This document shows positions 55,401 to 63,208 of a stretch of 64,000 nucleotides of DNA, in pieces. Source of the DNA: Paenibacillus sp. HW567. Lineage in GTDB: Bacteria; Bacillota; Bacilli; Paenibacillales; Paenibacillaceae. The notes under the pieces are model-generated. The model ran no database searches and had not been told where the DNA came from. It saw only the letters and a program-made list of their open reading frames with translations. The DNA is taken from contig NZ_KB910518.1 in the NCBI RefSeq assembly GCF_000374185.1, forward strand, positions 4,326,530 through 4,390,529, read 5' to 3'. Each line of letters starts with the position of its first letter. Within the stretch, counting starts at the first letter, position 1. A program made the position numbers and the translations under genes.

Positions 55401-58400
55401 GCAGCACATGGCATTCGTTCTCCACCCGCACCAGCCGTATCCGCAGCAGCGGAGCCTGCTCCAGCCGGAACGGCTGCACGAAGCCCTTCAGCGTCTCTTC
55501 TATTTCGGCCCCCGGCAGATCGGCATATTCGAGGACCGACGCTGCGTGAGGATCTACCTTTTGCACCAACGCTTGACCAATTAATTCAAAGCTTGTCCGC
55601 AGCGCCTCATGGCGCCGGATCAGACTGCCGCACGCGGCTTGCACCCGGTCCCGGTCCAGCTTGCCGCGCAGGACAAACACTCCGGGGATATTGTAGGCAA
55701 TGCTGTCCTCATCGAATTGCTGTAGCGCATACAGCCTTTTCTGCTGCGAGGAAACCGGGTAATGCTCTGCTTCCGCCGCTTTCGGAATGGTGACGGCTTG
55801 ACCGGGTCCCTGTCTCTGAATCACTGGCAGCAGTTCCCTGATTGTCGGGTTTTGGAACACCTCATGCATAGTTAGGTGAACGCAGAAGACGTCTGCAATC
55901 TTTGAGATCAGAGAGATCACCTTCAACGAATCAAATCCCCGCTCGAACAGATCATCATCTTCGCCAATAGTTGTGCCCCCGATGATACCAGTTGCGATCT
56001 GAATAAGACTGGTGGCCTCACTGCTTGTTGGACTTGGCTCAGCTTGAACCGGACCTGCTTGCAACTCCACCGGCGCTTCCTGGTGGCCAGATGTCATCCC
56101 GCCCGCTCCGGCCTCAGTGGCCGGACTTTCCGCAGCATAGCGAAAATCCCGAAGCCAATAGCGTTTCTTCTCAAAGGGGTAGCCCGGCAGGGGAACTCTT
56201 CTTCGTTGCTCATTGCTGTAAAAGCGGCTCCAGTCCATATGGATTCCGTATACCCATAATTGGGCGACCGCCCTTAACAGATACTCGTCATCCGCTATGT
56301 TTTTACGCTCTACCCGTATGGTATCAAGCAGCTTCTGATTACGTTCAGGCTGCATAAAGCGCTGAACCAGTGTGCATAGATTCCGCCCCGGGCCGATCTC
56401 GATAAACAGGGTATTTTCTTGCGATGCAAGCTTCTTGAATCCTTCCGCAAAGCGCACAGGCTCCCGCAAATGACGCACCCAATGCTCCGGACTGGCTGCC
56501 TCTTCGGACATAATTACATCTCCGGTTACACTGGATACAAAAGGAACAGCCGACGGATTGCAGGTCACCTGCATAACACATTCTCTGAATTCACTTATCA
56601 TCGAATCCAGCATTTGGGAATGACCCGCGTGTGAAATGGGTAATCTCATGCTGATTATTTTTCGGCTCTTGAGCAGAGCTTCAAAGTCGGCAATACTGTC
56701 CTTGCTGCCAGAAACAATACAAGACTCATCGTTAACAGCGGCAATCGACAGAGTGGATGGAAGCATTTGCAGCAAAGCCTCCTCCTCCAGCGGAACCGTA
56801 ATCATGAGCCCTTCGGGCAGCTTCTCCATAAGGACTCCCCGCCGATAGGTCAGAAACAAGGCATCCCGCAGGGAAAATACACCTGCCAAACACGCAGCCA
56901 CATACTCTCCGATGCTGTACCCGATCATACTCAGCGGCGCGACCTGCCAATTCATCAGCAGCCGGGCCAAAGAATATTCCAGAGCCAAATGAAGAGGCTG
57001 GGAGACGCTTTGTCTGTGGATATAGTCTTCAGCTTGCTGCTCCCGGTCATCCGGGAATAAAAAATCCCGATAACACAGTCCGGAAATCTCCTGCAAAATT
57101 GTCAAGCATTCATTCAGTATGTCCCGGAAAACCGGCTCATGCCGATAGAGATCTTGGGCCATATTCACATATTCTGCGCCTTGGCCCGAGAACATGAATA
57201 CTACGGATGGGGCTTGCTCTGAAACAACGCCATCCCATCTTTTGGTTGTCTCTTTGGCCGTAAGAATATCTATGGCCTCTTTGGTTTCGGTGCAGAGAAA
57301 TGCAGACCGATGTTCAAAACTCTTTCGTCCCACCTTCAACGTATACGCGGCATCGGCCAAATGCACACTGGGATTACGTTTGAACGACTCTCTTACTTTA
57401 CCCTTCAAATTGTTCAGCGCCGGCCCCGTTTTAGCGGATAGGGTCATGATGACGTAACGTCTATGGGCAGGACCCGAGTCCACCTGCGGCGCTTCCTCTA
57501 GAATCACATGCGCATTGCTTCCCCCTTGCCCAAACGAGCTTACACCCGCCCGCAGCGGATAGTTGTCCTCATTTCGCAAATCAAGCAGCCGGGTATTCAC
57601 ATAAAACGGGGAGTCCTCCAATACGATATGCGCATTGATCTCATCACAGTTGAGCGAGGCAGGAATCATTCTTTTTTGTAGGGACATGGACGTCTTCATC
57701 AGCCCTGCGATTCCAGCGGCAGCTTCCAAATGTCCGATATTCGTTTTGACAGAGCCCAGTCCGCAATAATTTTTCTTAGTTGTGTTAAACGCCCGTTTTA
57801 GCCCTTCAATTTCTACCGGATCACCCAGTACAGTTCCCGTTCCGTGCGCCTCAATATAATGAATCTGTTCGGAGCCAATACCGGAACGCTGAATGGCCTT
57901 CTGGATAACCGCTGCTTGTCCTTCAGCGCTTGGAGCGGAGTAACCCGCTTTACGGTTTCCGTCATTATTAACAGCAGTGGATTTGATAATGGAATAAATA
58001 TGATCCCCGTCGGCAAGAGCATTCTTCAACCGCTTCAGGACGACCAGCCCTACTCCGTTGCCGGTCACGGTGCCTGTTGCCTTTTTCTCAAAAGCTCTGC
58101 AATGTCCATCCTTGGACAAGACCATCCCTTCCTGGTGGATATAGCCCATTTCGTCAAGCAATGTAACGGCAGCGCCTCCCGCAACCGCAATGTCACAATC
58201 GCCAAAGAGCAAGTCCTTGCAGGCACGGTCAATAGCCACAAGCGAGGTGGAGCAGGCGGTTTGGACGGTGATCGCCGGTCCCCGCAGATTCATGCGATAG
58301 GCAATCAGCGTAGCGAACGAATTGCTGTTCATGTTATAGATTTGATATTGATCTGAGGCATACAGGGAAGGGCTGAACTTCTCGGGTACCCAATAGATGT

Positions 58401-61400
58401 TATATGAAGACCCGATGTACAGTCCGATTGCTCCAGGGTAGGACTCCGTTTCATATCCGGCATCCTCCAGCGCATGCCAGGCACACTCATGGAGCAAGCG
58501 AATCTGCGGGTCCATCCACTTGGCTTCCGCAACGGTATACCCAAAGAAATCGGCATCGAAGCAGTCGCTGTCATCAAGCTTTCCTTTTGCCCTCACATAC
58601 TTGGGATTGTTCAGAAGCTCACTGTCAATTCCAAGCGCTTTCAATTCTTCGTCGGTGTAAAATTTGATCGCTTCTTCTCCATTCACCAGGTTGTTCCAGA
58701 ACTGTTCCTTGTCGGCGGCCCCGGGGAAGCGGCCGGCCATCCCAATAATAGCCACATCCGTGTCTTGAATATCTGGGATTGGGGTCTGGAAAACCTTAGG
58801 TGCTTCGGGTTGCTGCCGCTGCGGGGCTTCTCCGCTCACTTTTGTCGTTGCTTCATTGCAGTAGCTGACAAAATCATGGATCGTCGGATAGTCAAAGATG
58901 GTTTGAACCGAAACCTCCATATTCAAGCGGGTTTTTAATTCATTACATAGATGAATGACCTTCACCGAGTCGCCGCCTATATCAAAAAAGCGATTGAATA
59001 TGCCGACTCTCTCTATCTTCAGTACCTTTTTCCAGATCTCTGCAACCTCATTTTCCAGCTTACTGCGCGGCTCTACCAGCTTTCCCGGCTGAACCATGCG
59101 GCCGGTTTTCATGAGGGCAAGTGCTTTCCGGTCCACCTTTAGATTGCTCGTATACGGAATTTCGTCGATTGGATACAAATAAGCGGGCACTGCGTAATAC
59201 GGGAGCTTGCTCTTGAGAAACGCTTGGAAATTCTCACGCACAAATTCGCCGCCTGTCACCAGATAAGCAGCCAGCGACGAATCGCCGGCCTCTTTCACTT
59301 CGATGACCACCACATCTTTTACCGCAGGATAGCTTTTTATTGTGCTTTCTACTCCTTCAATTTCGATGCGATGTCCTCTGACTTTGACCTGACCATCGTT
59401 TCTTCCTACGAAGTGAAGTCTTCCATCCGGCAGCCAATACGCATAATCCCCGGTACAATAGAGCCTTTCCTCCCGTTGATAGGGATTCGTAATGAACCTC
59501 TCGCCGGTTAACCCGGGTTGGTTAAGATACCCTTTAGCCACACCTTTCCCGGAAATGCATAGTTCTCCCGGATAACCCAAGGGCCGCAGATGCTTGTCTT
59601 TGGATAAAATATAAATGCCTGTATTGGCAATGGGCTGCCCGATAGACAGCGTATCCTCAAGCTCCTGCACGGTAGACCAGACGGTCGTTTCCGACGGTCC
59701 GTACACATTATAGATTTGCTGCTGCGTGATCTCGCGCAAGGATTGGTACAGATCTTCGGGAAAGGCTTCTCCGCCGATCAGAATTTTTGTCGGCTGCTGA
59801 AGACAACCGGCTAAGGAAGAGCTTACAAGCATTCTCATACGTGATGGCGTCGCTTGGAGAATATCAATGGACTCTTGTTCAATAAGCCGCAATATGGCAT
59901 CGGGGTCCTTCTGTACCCCATCGGTAGCCAGCACGAGCTTCATGCCCAAACAAAGCGGCAGCAACGATTCCAGGACGAATATATCAAAGGAATAGGTGGT
60001 GAGCGCCAATATTTTATCGTCATGCCGGAACCCGATGCTTTTGTCCATGCCATATATAAAATTCACTACGTTTCCATGGCTGACCATAACGCCCTTGGGC
60101 GTCCCGGTTGATCCCGACGTATAGATCACATAAGCAAGATCCTCCGGGGTTGAAGGATGTATGCAGGCTTCACGGGAGTAGCGGCCGATGTCCAGCAAAC
60201 CGTAATGTCCCCGCAGCATGTCTTGATCCATACATAAGAGCGTCAGGCGGACCGCTTGCTTTCCATCCATGCCCATCATAGCATCCGTGTACTTCTGGAC
60301 GGTGACAATTACTTCGATCTGCCCGTCCTGTACCATGGCTGCGATGCGTTCCTCCGGCAGAGTTGGATCTATTGGTACATAAGCTCCGCCGGACTTCAAG
60401 ATTCCAAGCATCGCTATCAGCAGCTCAGGCCGTCTATCCATACAGATGCCAACCAATTGGTTAGGTTTAATCCCCCTGTCGATTAAACAATTCGCCAACT
60501 GATTGGCTTGTTCATTGATATGCCGGTAGGTATAGACCTGACCTGCATAACGCAGCCCAATCCGGTTAGGCTCCTTGTCCGCTTGCTCTTCAAATAGCTG
60601 ATGAATAGTTTTCTCGGTTGGAACCACAACTTCCGTATTCGTAAATTCCTGCAGCAGCCTCCTTTGTTCTTCCGGAAACAAAAAATCGGCTTCAGCAATT
60701 AAGGCCGCCGGATGTTGAACGAGGGAAGACAGGATCAACTGATAACGGGAGGCTGCCTCATTCACAAATGACTCACTATACATTTGGCTGTTATAATCCG
60801 CAACGAATTCAATGGAATTCCACAATGTAATAGAAATGGACAGAGGATAGCTGGTTTCCTCTCTATATGAGAAGGAATCAATCATCATATTCCGACTGTT
60901 CAGGTTATTCTGCAAAGGATAATTCTCGATCACCAGAATCGTATCAAATAATTCTTTCTCAAAATGCATTTCGCTGTATCGTTTGATATCCCTGAGCGGT
61001 GTGGAGCCATACTGCTGTCTTGCATTCAGAGATGCAAATACTTTCTCCAGAAGACCCTTGAAGGTTTCTTCCGGTTCAATCCTAAGCCTGAGCGGCAACG
61101 TGTTGATAAATAAGCCGACCGTATCTTCCCATGCATGGTTCGCCTCTTCCCGGCCGGAAATGGTTGTGCCAAACACAATGTCCCTGCTGTCGGTATAAAA
61201 AGCTTGAAGGATTGCCCATGCTGCGTAAAGGTAACAGCTTACCGAGTATTTCCCCTCCTGCTTTATCTCTTCATAGAGAGCAAGGGGCAACTCCATACGA
61301 AGCTGCTTATTCCCCTTCGCCTGATTCCCGGATGAACTGGCCGGAAGAATATCCTGCAGCCATACAGGATTAACATCCTGCAAATATCCGGTCCAGAATT

Positions 61401-61995
61401 TTTCCTGCTCTGCCTTGTCCTTGTTTCGGGTCCGCCCGATAAATTCCTTATATCTCTTCTTGGGTGCAGCGGATGGCTGCTGATGATTCAGGTAAAGCTG
61501 ATAGGCTTCCATGAAGTCATTCAGGATAATTCCTGTACTCCACCCGTCGAACAAAATATGATGATGGCTCAGAATCAACTGATAGTCGGCTTCAGCAAAT
61601 GCGTACAGACAGACACGAAAAGCCCCTTCCGTCAGATCAAACCCGCTGTTCCTGTCATCCTCCAAAGCTTGTGAAATAAATACACTGCGTTCATCTGTGC
61701 TCTGAGAAGAAGCATGAATAATTTGCAGGAATTGGGGCCGCTCTTTGAGAATAATCTGCACGGGCTCTTTAACGCCTTCCCAGCGAAAAACCGCCCGGAG
61801 CATCTCATTGCTGGAGACAACATGCCGCCATGCCGCTTCAAAAGCGGAGAGATCAACCCGGGATGCAATGTGCAAACTCACCTGTTCGAAATACAGGGTA
61901 CTGCCGGGCTCTTTCAAATAATGAAAAAGCATCCCTTCCTGCATCGAGCTAAGCGAGAGGATGTCACTCACTTGATTTGCAGCCAATTTATTCAT
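49456..61995 (-). CDS. hybrid NRPS-PKS: C - A(Gly) - PCP - KS - AT - ACP - C - A(Ser) - PCP - C - A(Ser) - PCP
   Basis: A 4179-aa four-module protein. C1 (about 10-430) has HHILFDG. A1 pocket residues D-I-L-Q-L-G-V-V-W-K match the glycine code at nine of ten positions. PCP1 is DIGGDSV. KS (TACSTS near 1246; EAHGTGT; NIGHLEAAAG). AT has GYSIGEY near 1693 and SHAGHS, a malonyl-like motif. ACP is ERGFDSL. C2 and C3 share HHIISDG. A2 and A3 both read D-V-W-H-I-S-L-I-D-K, identical to the serine code. PCPs are ELGGNSL and QIGGDSL. The last two C-A units come from a near-identical 2.9-kb duplication. A linker rich in Ala, Glu and Pro (about 1930-1980) precedes the ACP. The protein ends with a basic tail (SKRKGINRDE). 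An N-terminal C domain means the chain starts on an earlier protein outside the window or on a free acyl donor. ATGA overlap couples it to the acyl dehydrogenase gene. Confidence 0.97.
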   Translation of the reverse strand: MNKLAANQVSDILSLSSMQEGMLFHYLKEPGSTLYFEQVSLHIASRVDLSAFEAAWRHVVSSNEMLRAVFRWEGVKEPVQIILKERPQFLQIIHASSQSTDERSVFISQALEDDRNSGFDLTEGAFRVCLYAFAEADYQLILSHHHILFDGWSTGIILNDFMEAYQLYLNHQQPSAAPKKRYKEFIGRTRNKDKAEQEKFWTGYLQDVNPVWLQDILPASSSGNQAKGNKQLRMELPLALYEEIKQEGKYSVSCYLYAAWAILQAFYTDSRDIVFGTTISGREEANHAWEDTVGLFINTLPLRLRIEPEETFKGLLEKVFASLNARQQYGSTPLRDIKRYSEMHFEKELFDTILVIENYPLQNNLNSRNMMIDSFSYREETSYPLSISITLWNSIEFVADYNSQMYSESFVNEAASRYQLILSSLVQHPAALIAEADFLFPEEQRRLLQEFTNTEVVVPTEKTIHQLFEEQADKEPNRIGLRYAGQVYTYRHINEQANQLANCLIDRGIKPNQLVGICMDRRPELLIAMLGILKSGGAYVPIDPTLPEERIAAMVQDGQIEVIVTVQKYTDAMMGMDGKQAVRLTLLCMDQDMLRGHYGLLDIGRYSREACIHPSTPEDLAYVIYTSGSTGTPKGVMVSHGNVVNFIYGMDKSIGFRHDDKILALTTYSFDIFVLESLLPLCLGMKLVLATDGVQKDPDAILRLIEQESIDILQATPSRMRMLVSSSLAGCLQQPTKILIGGEAFPEDLYQSLREITQQQIYNVYGPSETTVWSTVQELEDTLSIGQPIANTGIYILSKDKHLRPLGYPGELCISGKGVAKGYLNQPGLTGERFITNPYQREERLYCTGDYAYWLPDGRLHFVGRNDGQVKVRGHRIEIEGVESTIKSYPAVKDVVVIEVKEAGDSSLAAYLVTGGEFVRENFQAFLKSKLPYYAVPAYLYPIDEIPYTSNLKVDRKALALMKTGRMVQPGKLVEPRSKLENEVAEIWKKVLKIERVGIFNRFFDIGGDSVKVIHLCNELKTRLNMEVSVQTIFDYPTIHDFVSYCNEATTKVSGEAPQRQQPEAPKVFQTPIPDIQDTDVAIIGMAGRFPGAADKEQFWNNLVNGEEAIKFYTDEELKALGIDSELLNNPKYVRAKGKLDDSDCFDADFFGYTVAEAKWMDPQIRLLHECAWHALEDAGYETESYPGAIGLYIGSSYNIYWVPEKFSPSLYASDQYQIYNMNSNSFATLIAYRMNLRGPAITVQTACSTSLVAIDRACKDLLFGDCDIAVAGGAAVTLLDEMGYIHQEGMVLSKDGHCRAFEKKATGTVTGNGVGLVVLKRLKNALADGDHIYSIIKSTAVNNDGNRKAGYSAPSAEGQAAVIQKAIQRSGIGSEQIHYIEAHGTGTVLGDPVEIEGLKRAFNTTKKNYCGLGSVKTNIGHLEAAAGIAGLMKTSMSLQKRMIPASLNCDEINAHIVLEDSPFYVNTRLLDLRNEDNYPLRAGVSSFGQGGSNAHVILEEAPQVDSGPAHRRYVIMTLSAKTGPALNNLKGKVRESFKRNPSVHLADAAYTLKVGRKSFEHRSAFLCTETKEAIDILTAKETTKRWDGVVSEQAPSVVFMFSGQGAEYVNMAQDLYRHEPVFRDILNECLTILQEISGLCYRDFLFPDDREQQAEDYIHRQSVSQPLHLALEYSLARLLMNWQVAPLSMIGYSIGEYVAACLAGVFSLRDALFLTYRRGVLMEKLPEGLMITVPLEEEALLQMLPSTLSIAAVNDESCIVSGSKDSIADFEALLKSRKIISMRLPISHAGHSQMLDSMISEFRECVMQVTCNPSAVPFVSSVTGDVIMSEEAASPEHWVRHLREPVRFAEGFKKLASQENTLFIEIGPGRNLCTLVQRFMQPERNQKLLDTIRVERKNIADDEYLLRAVAQLWVYGIHMDWSRFYSNEQRRRVPLPGYPFEKKRYWLRDFRYAAESPATEAGAGGMTSGHQEAPVELQAGPVQAEPSPTSSEATSLIQIATGIIGGTTIGEDDDLFERGFDSLKVISLISKIADVFCVHLTMHEVFQNPTIRELLPVIQRQGPGQAVTIPKAAEAEHYPVSSQQKRLYALQQFDEDSIAYNIPGVFVLRGKLDRDRVQAACGSLIRRHEALRTSFELIGQALVQKVDPHAASVLEYADLPGAEIEETLKGFVQPFRLEQAPLLRIRLVRVENECHVLQIDMHHIISDGLSIELLVRDFLAYYEGRTLAEPRIQYKDYAVWQQNRDLAFWQAERVFWLDQYKEGYELLDLPADFRRPPVKQFAGAFLPFAWSEEISGSLQAFCQTHQITPYMLLLGCFTILLSKYSSQQEIWVGTPVGGRVGVDTEDTVGVFVNTLALRSRPDGAKPVLDYLQEVRENCLHAFDHQGYPFEELVQDIEKERDVSRNPLFDTMFTWEQRDRSQLHISGLQVQRWDFHSGIAKFDLMLQAWEEQGEMGFGIEYATALFKDSTIQRMGRHYQQIVKQVLQSPGRTIRELSLLGAEEAAQIRYGFNQTEAGYDLSRSIIGMIEEQARKRGDETAVVWEGERLTYRELNERANQVARMLQDQGCRREEIIGLLAERSPAMIIGLLGIEKAGCAYLPLDPNYPAERIRYLIEDSGLKLVLTQTGFVDRVTALGVTALDVEAEADYAGYERDNAALDILPQHLAYVLYTSGSTGQPKGVMLTHGGMANRLRWMAEAYGMDEQEVVLQKTTYTFDVSVWELLLPLMIGGVVCLAKPGGEKDPDYLYRLINEQGITTVHFVPSMLSGFVHALPENASLGPLKRCICSGEELTLEVKDRFFRTLEGVELHNLYGPTEASIDVSSYEVHPSDPSIPIGKPVANTRLYIVSEEGGLVPVGIPGELCIGGVQVAKGYLNRPELTAERFKALPWLPEERLYFTGDLARWREDGNIEYLGRKDTQIKLRGYRIELGEIESAIQKYDSRIETAVVVSQGRQAENKALCGYFTARERIGTEGLKEYLRRELPAYMVPVLYKQLDALPFTSSGKVDRKALAEAAVDPSSMKPVTEVISSKEGQMLETMFRETLGCGNISPSDSFFELGGNSLAAIVLKARISEAFHVNVTILEIFENPTIRELLPVVQRQGPGQAVTIPKAAEAEHYPVSSQQKRLYALQQFDEASIAYNIPGVFVLRGKLDRDRVQAACDSLTRRHEALRTSFELIGQALVQKVNPHAASVLEYADLPGAEIEETLKGFVQPFRLEQAPLLRIRLVRVEDECHVLQIDMHHIISDGLSIELLVRDFLAYYEGRTLAEPRIQYKDYAVWQQNRDSAFWQAERVFWLDQYKEGYELLDLPADFRRPPVKQFAGSLLPFAWSEEISGSLQAFCQTHQITPYMLLLGCFTILLSKYSSQQEIWVGTPVGGRVGVDTEDTVGVFVNTLALRSRPDGAKSVLDYLQEVRENCLHAFDHQGYPFEELVQDIEKERDVSRNPLFDTMFTWEQRDRSQLHISGLQVQRWDFHSGIAKFDLMLQAWEEQGEMGFGIEYATALFKDSTIQRMGRHYQQIVKQVLQSPGRTIRELSLLGAEEAAQIQYGFNQTEAGYDLSRSIIGMIEEQAGKRGDETAVVWEGERLTYRELNERANQVARMLQDQGCRREEIIGLLAERSPAMIIGLLGIEKAGCAYLPLDPNYPAERIRYLIEDSGLKLVLTQTGFVDRVTALGVTALDVEAEADYAGYERDNAALDILPQHLAYVLYTSGSTGQPKGVMLTHGGLANRLRWMAEAYGMDEQEVVLQKTTYTFDVSVWELLLPLMIGGVVCMAKPGGEKDPDYLYRLINEQGITTVHFVPSMLSGFVHALPENASLGPLKRCICSGEELTLEVKDRFFRTLEGVELHNLYGPTEASIDVSSYEVHPSDPSIPIGKPVANTRLYIVSEEGGLVPVGIPGELCIGGVQVAKGYLNRPELTAERFKALPWLPEERLYFTGDLARWREDGNIEYLGRKDTQIKLRGYRIELGEIESAIQKYDSRIETAVVVSQGRQAENKALCGYFTARERIGTEGLKDYLRRELPAYMVPVLYKQLDALPFTSSGKVDRKTLSQMEIRVEKVRYVHPKTGLEQQMSQLWKEVLHIDRVGLRDDFFQIGGDSLSVIMLHQQVKQHVDAEISIANLYRYRTIEAFLEYLSQKNKFPAQHTASNAGRKELLLQGNEKRAQRLSKRKGINRDE
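49847..52733 (-). repeat. duplicated C-A(Ser) unit, second copy in reading order
   Basis: Direct repeat of 52967-55853 at an offset of exactly 3120 bases (1040 codons), so the frame is preserved. Boundaries were read by eye. Left, identity begins at TTTCGATCAACC (49847 and 52967). Right, it ends at GTCGGGTTT (52733 and 55853). Long stretches are identical, for example about 49994-50671 against 53114-53791. I count about fifteen amino-acid differences over about 960 residues, none in the specificity-pocket residues. The unit covers the last ACP/PCP helix, the whole C domain and the A domain up to core A10. The PCP itself is not included. Confidence 0.97.
52967..55853 (-). repeat. duplicated C-A(Ser) unit, first copy in reading order
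   Basis: Partner of the 49847-52733 repeat, separated from it by 233 bases that encode the unique PCP of this module. In this copy the repeat starts in the third helix of a PKS ACP (NPTIRELLPV). In the other copy it starts in the matching helix of an NRPS PCP. The recombination junctions therefore fall inside carrier domains and at the A10 motif (SSGKVDRK). Confidence 0.97.
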
Positions 61996-63158
61996 ATTCC
62001 CTTGATCCTTTTTGGCTGATAATATTTATTTGCGCCATACAAGGCGATGATCTGCTGCTGAAGCTGTGAAGTCCCTTCAATGATTTCAAGGACTTTTGCT
62101 TCTCTGAACAGACGTTCCACCGGAAACCGTCTGCTGCATCCATTGGCTCCGAGAACCTGAATCGCATCGGCGGCTGCCTTGTTGGCAACGGTGGACGAGA
62201 AATATTTGGCCGCTGTCGTTTGGATGGCAGCATCCGGGTGATTCTCTATTCTCAGCCGAGCGGCCTCCTTGCACAACGAGCGTGCAGCCATAATATTCGT
62301 GACATTATCTCCGATAATGCCCTTGATGAGCTGATGGTGAAAGATTTTTTGCCCGGACTGGCTTCTTTTTCTGGCATAAGTAACCATCACATCCAAGGCC
62401 TCCTGCGCCAAACCTACACCCATCCATGCTACGTTGAAGCGGCCATAGTCCAAGGCAAAATTGGCGATGCCCGCAAAACCCATCCCTTCCTTGCCAACCA
62501 TCATTTCCGGTCCGACCTCAACCTCGGTAAGCTCGATGTCAGCTAGCTGTGAGGCAGCGCACGACAGCAGCCCTTTCATTTTTGATATTTTCACGCCTTC
62601 CAGATTGCGGTCCACGAGAAAAGCACTGACGGCCTTGTTCGATTGCTCGGCAGCAATAACGATAAAGAAATCAGCGATTTCGCCGAAGGATATCCATTTT
62701 TTCCGGCCAGTAATCCGGTAGTTCTCCCCAACTTTAACGTAAGCGCTCTCAACATCCTTCGCTCCGCTGCCTACGCCCGGCTCGGTCAACGCAAAAGCGC
62801 CAATCTTTTCACCTCTGGCAATGGGCAGCACATACTTCTCTTGTTGGTAGTTCGTTCCCCAACGGATGAGCGTCTCGCCTACCAAACCTGTGCTTACCGT
62901 AAGAAGCATGGCGGCGGACAAGGCTCCTTTGCCGATCTCTTCAACCAGACTGCCATATTCAAGCGGGTCCAACTGAAGCCCCCCGAACTTCTCAGGGAAG
63001 CTCGCGGCCAGATACCCTTGTTGCCCCATCTTCCGGATTAACTCCCGGGGCAATGCCTGCTGTGCTTCAAAGTCAGCCGCGAAGGGCCGGATATCTTCCT
63101 CGACAAACTGCTTCACTTCTTCCAGAATGCTGTGTGAAATATCCCTAGTCATTGCCAT
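61992..63158 (-). CDS. acyl-CoA/acyl-ACP dehydrogenase
   Basis: A 388-aa flavin-dependent acyl dehydrogenase of normal family length. It has the N-terminal helical domain (FPEKFGG), the FAD/substrate region FALTEPGVGSGAKD, RITGRKKWISFG, and the C-terminal IEGTSQLQQQ. The Glu before GTS (E361) occupies the catalytic-base position. The family makes a double bond alpha,beta to a thioester. Members within PKS clusters (FkbI, Asm15, ZmaE types) act on ACP-bound C3 units to make hydroxy-, methoxy- or aminomalonyl-ACP extenders. Here it follows an ACP gene and a methyltransferase gene, which fits that scheme. The two companion enzymes (FkbH-like and hydroxyacyl-ACP dehydrogenase) are not in the window. 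The ATG at 63158 has only a weak site (GGGATGA). The ATG at 63152 is possible. Desaturation of another acyl chain is the alternative. Confidence 0.94.
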   Translation of the reverse strand: MAMTRDISHSILEEVKQFVEEDIRPFAADFEAQQALPRELIRKMGQQGYLAASFPEKFGGLQLDPLEYGSLVEEIGKGALSAAMLLTVSTGLVGETLIRWGTNYQQEKYVLPIARGEKIGAFALTEPGVGSGAKDVESAYVKVGENYRITGRKKWISFGEIADFFIVIAAEQSNKAVSAFLVDRNLEGVKISKMKGLLSCAASQLADIELTEVEVGPEMMVGKEGMGFAGIANFALDYGRFNVAWMGVGLAQEALDVMVTYARKRSQSGQKIFHHQLIKGIIGDNVTNIMAARSLCKEAARLRIENHPDAAIQTTAAKYFSSTVANKAAADAIQVLGANGCSRRFPVERLFREAKVLEIIEGTSQLQQQIIALYGANKYYQPKRIKGI

Positions 63159-63208
63159 TTTTCATTCATCCCATCATTAGATTGTATGTTCTGAAAAAGA
63201 CCCGCCAG

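Noticed and set aside
51283..55584. Long open frames on the plus strand (for example 51283-52605 and 54403-55584)
   Set aside because: They lie opposite the duplicated C-A domains, repeat with them, and encode no recognisable domain. They are antisense shadows of high-GC coding sequence.
49847..55853. Large direct repeats considered as a mobile element or CRISPR-like feature
   Set aside because: The repeats are in-frame coding units for C-A domains. There is no transposase, inverted end or target duplication.
49456..61995. Epimerisation or N-methylation domains in the NRPS proteins
   Set aside because: No E-type or MT-type motifs were seen between A and PCP or after PCP in any module.
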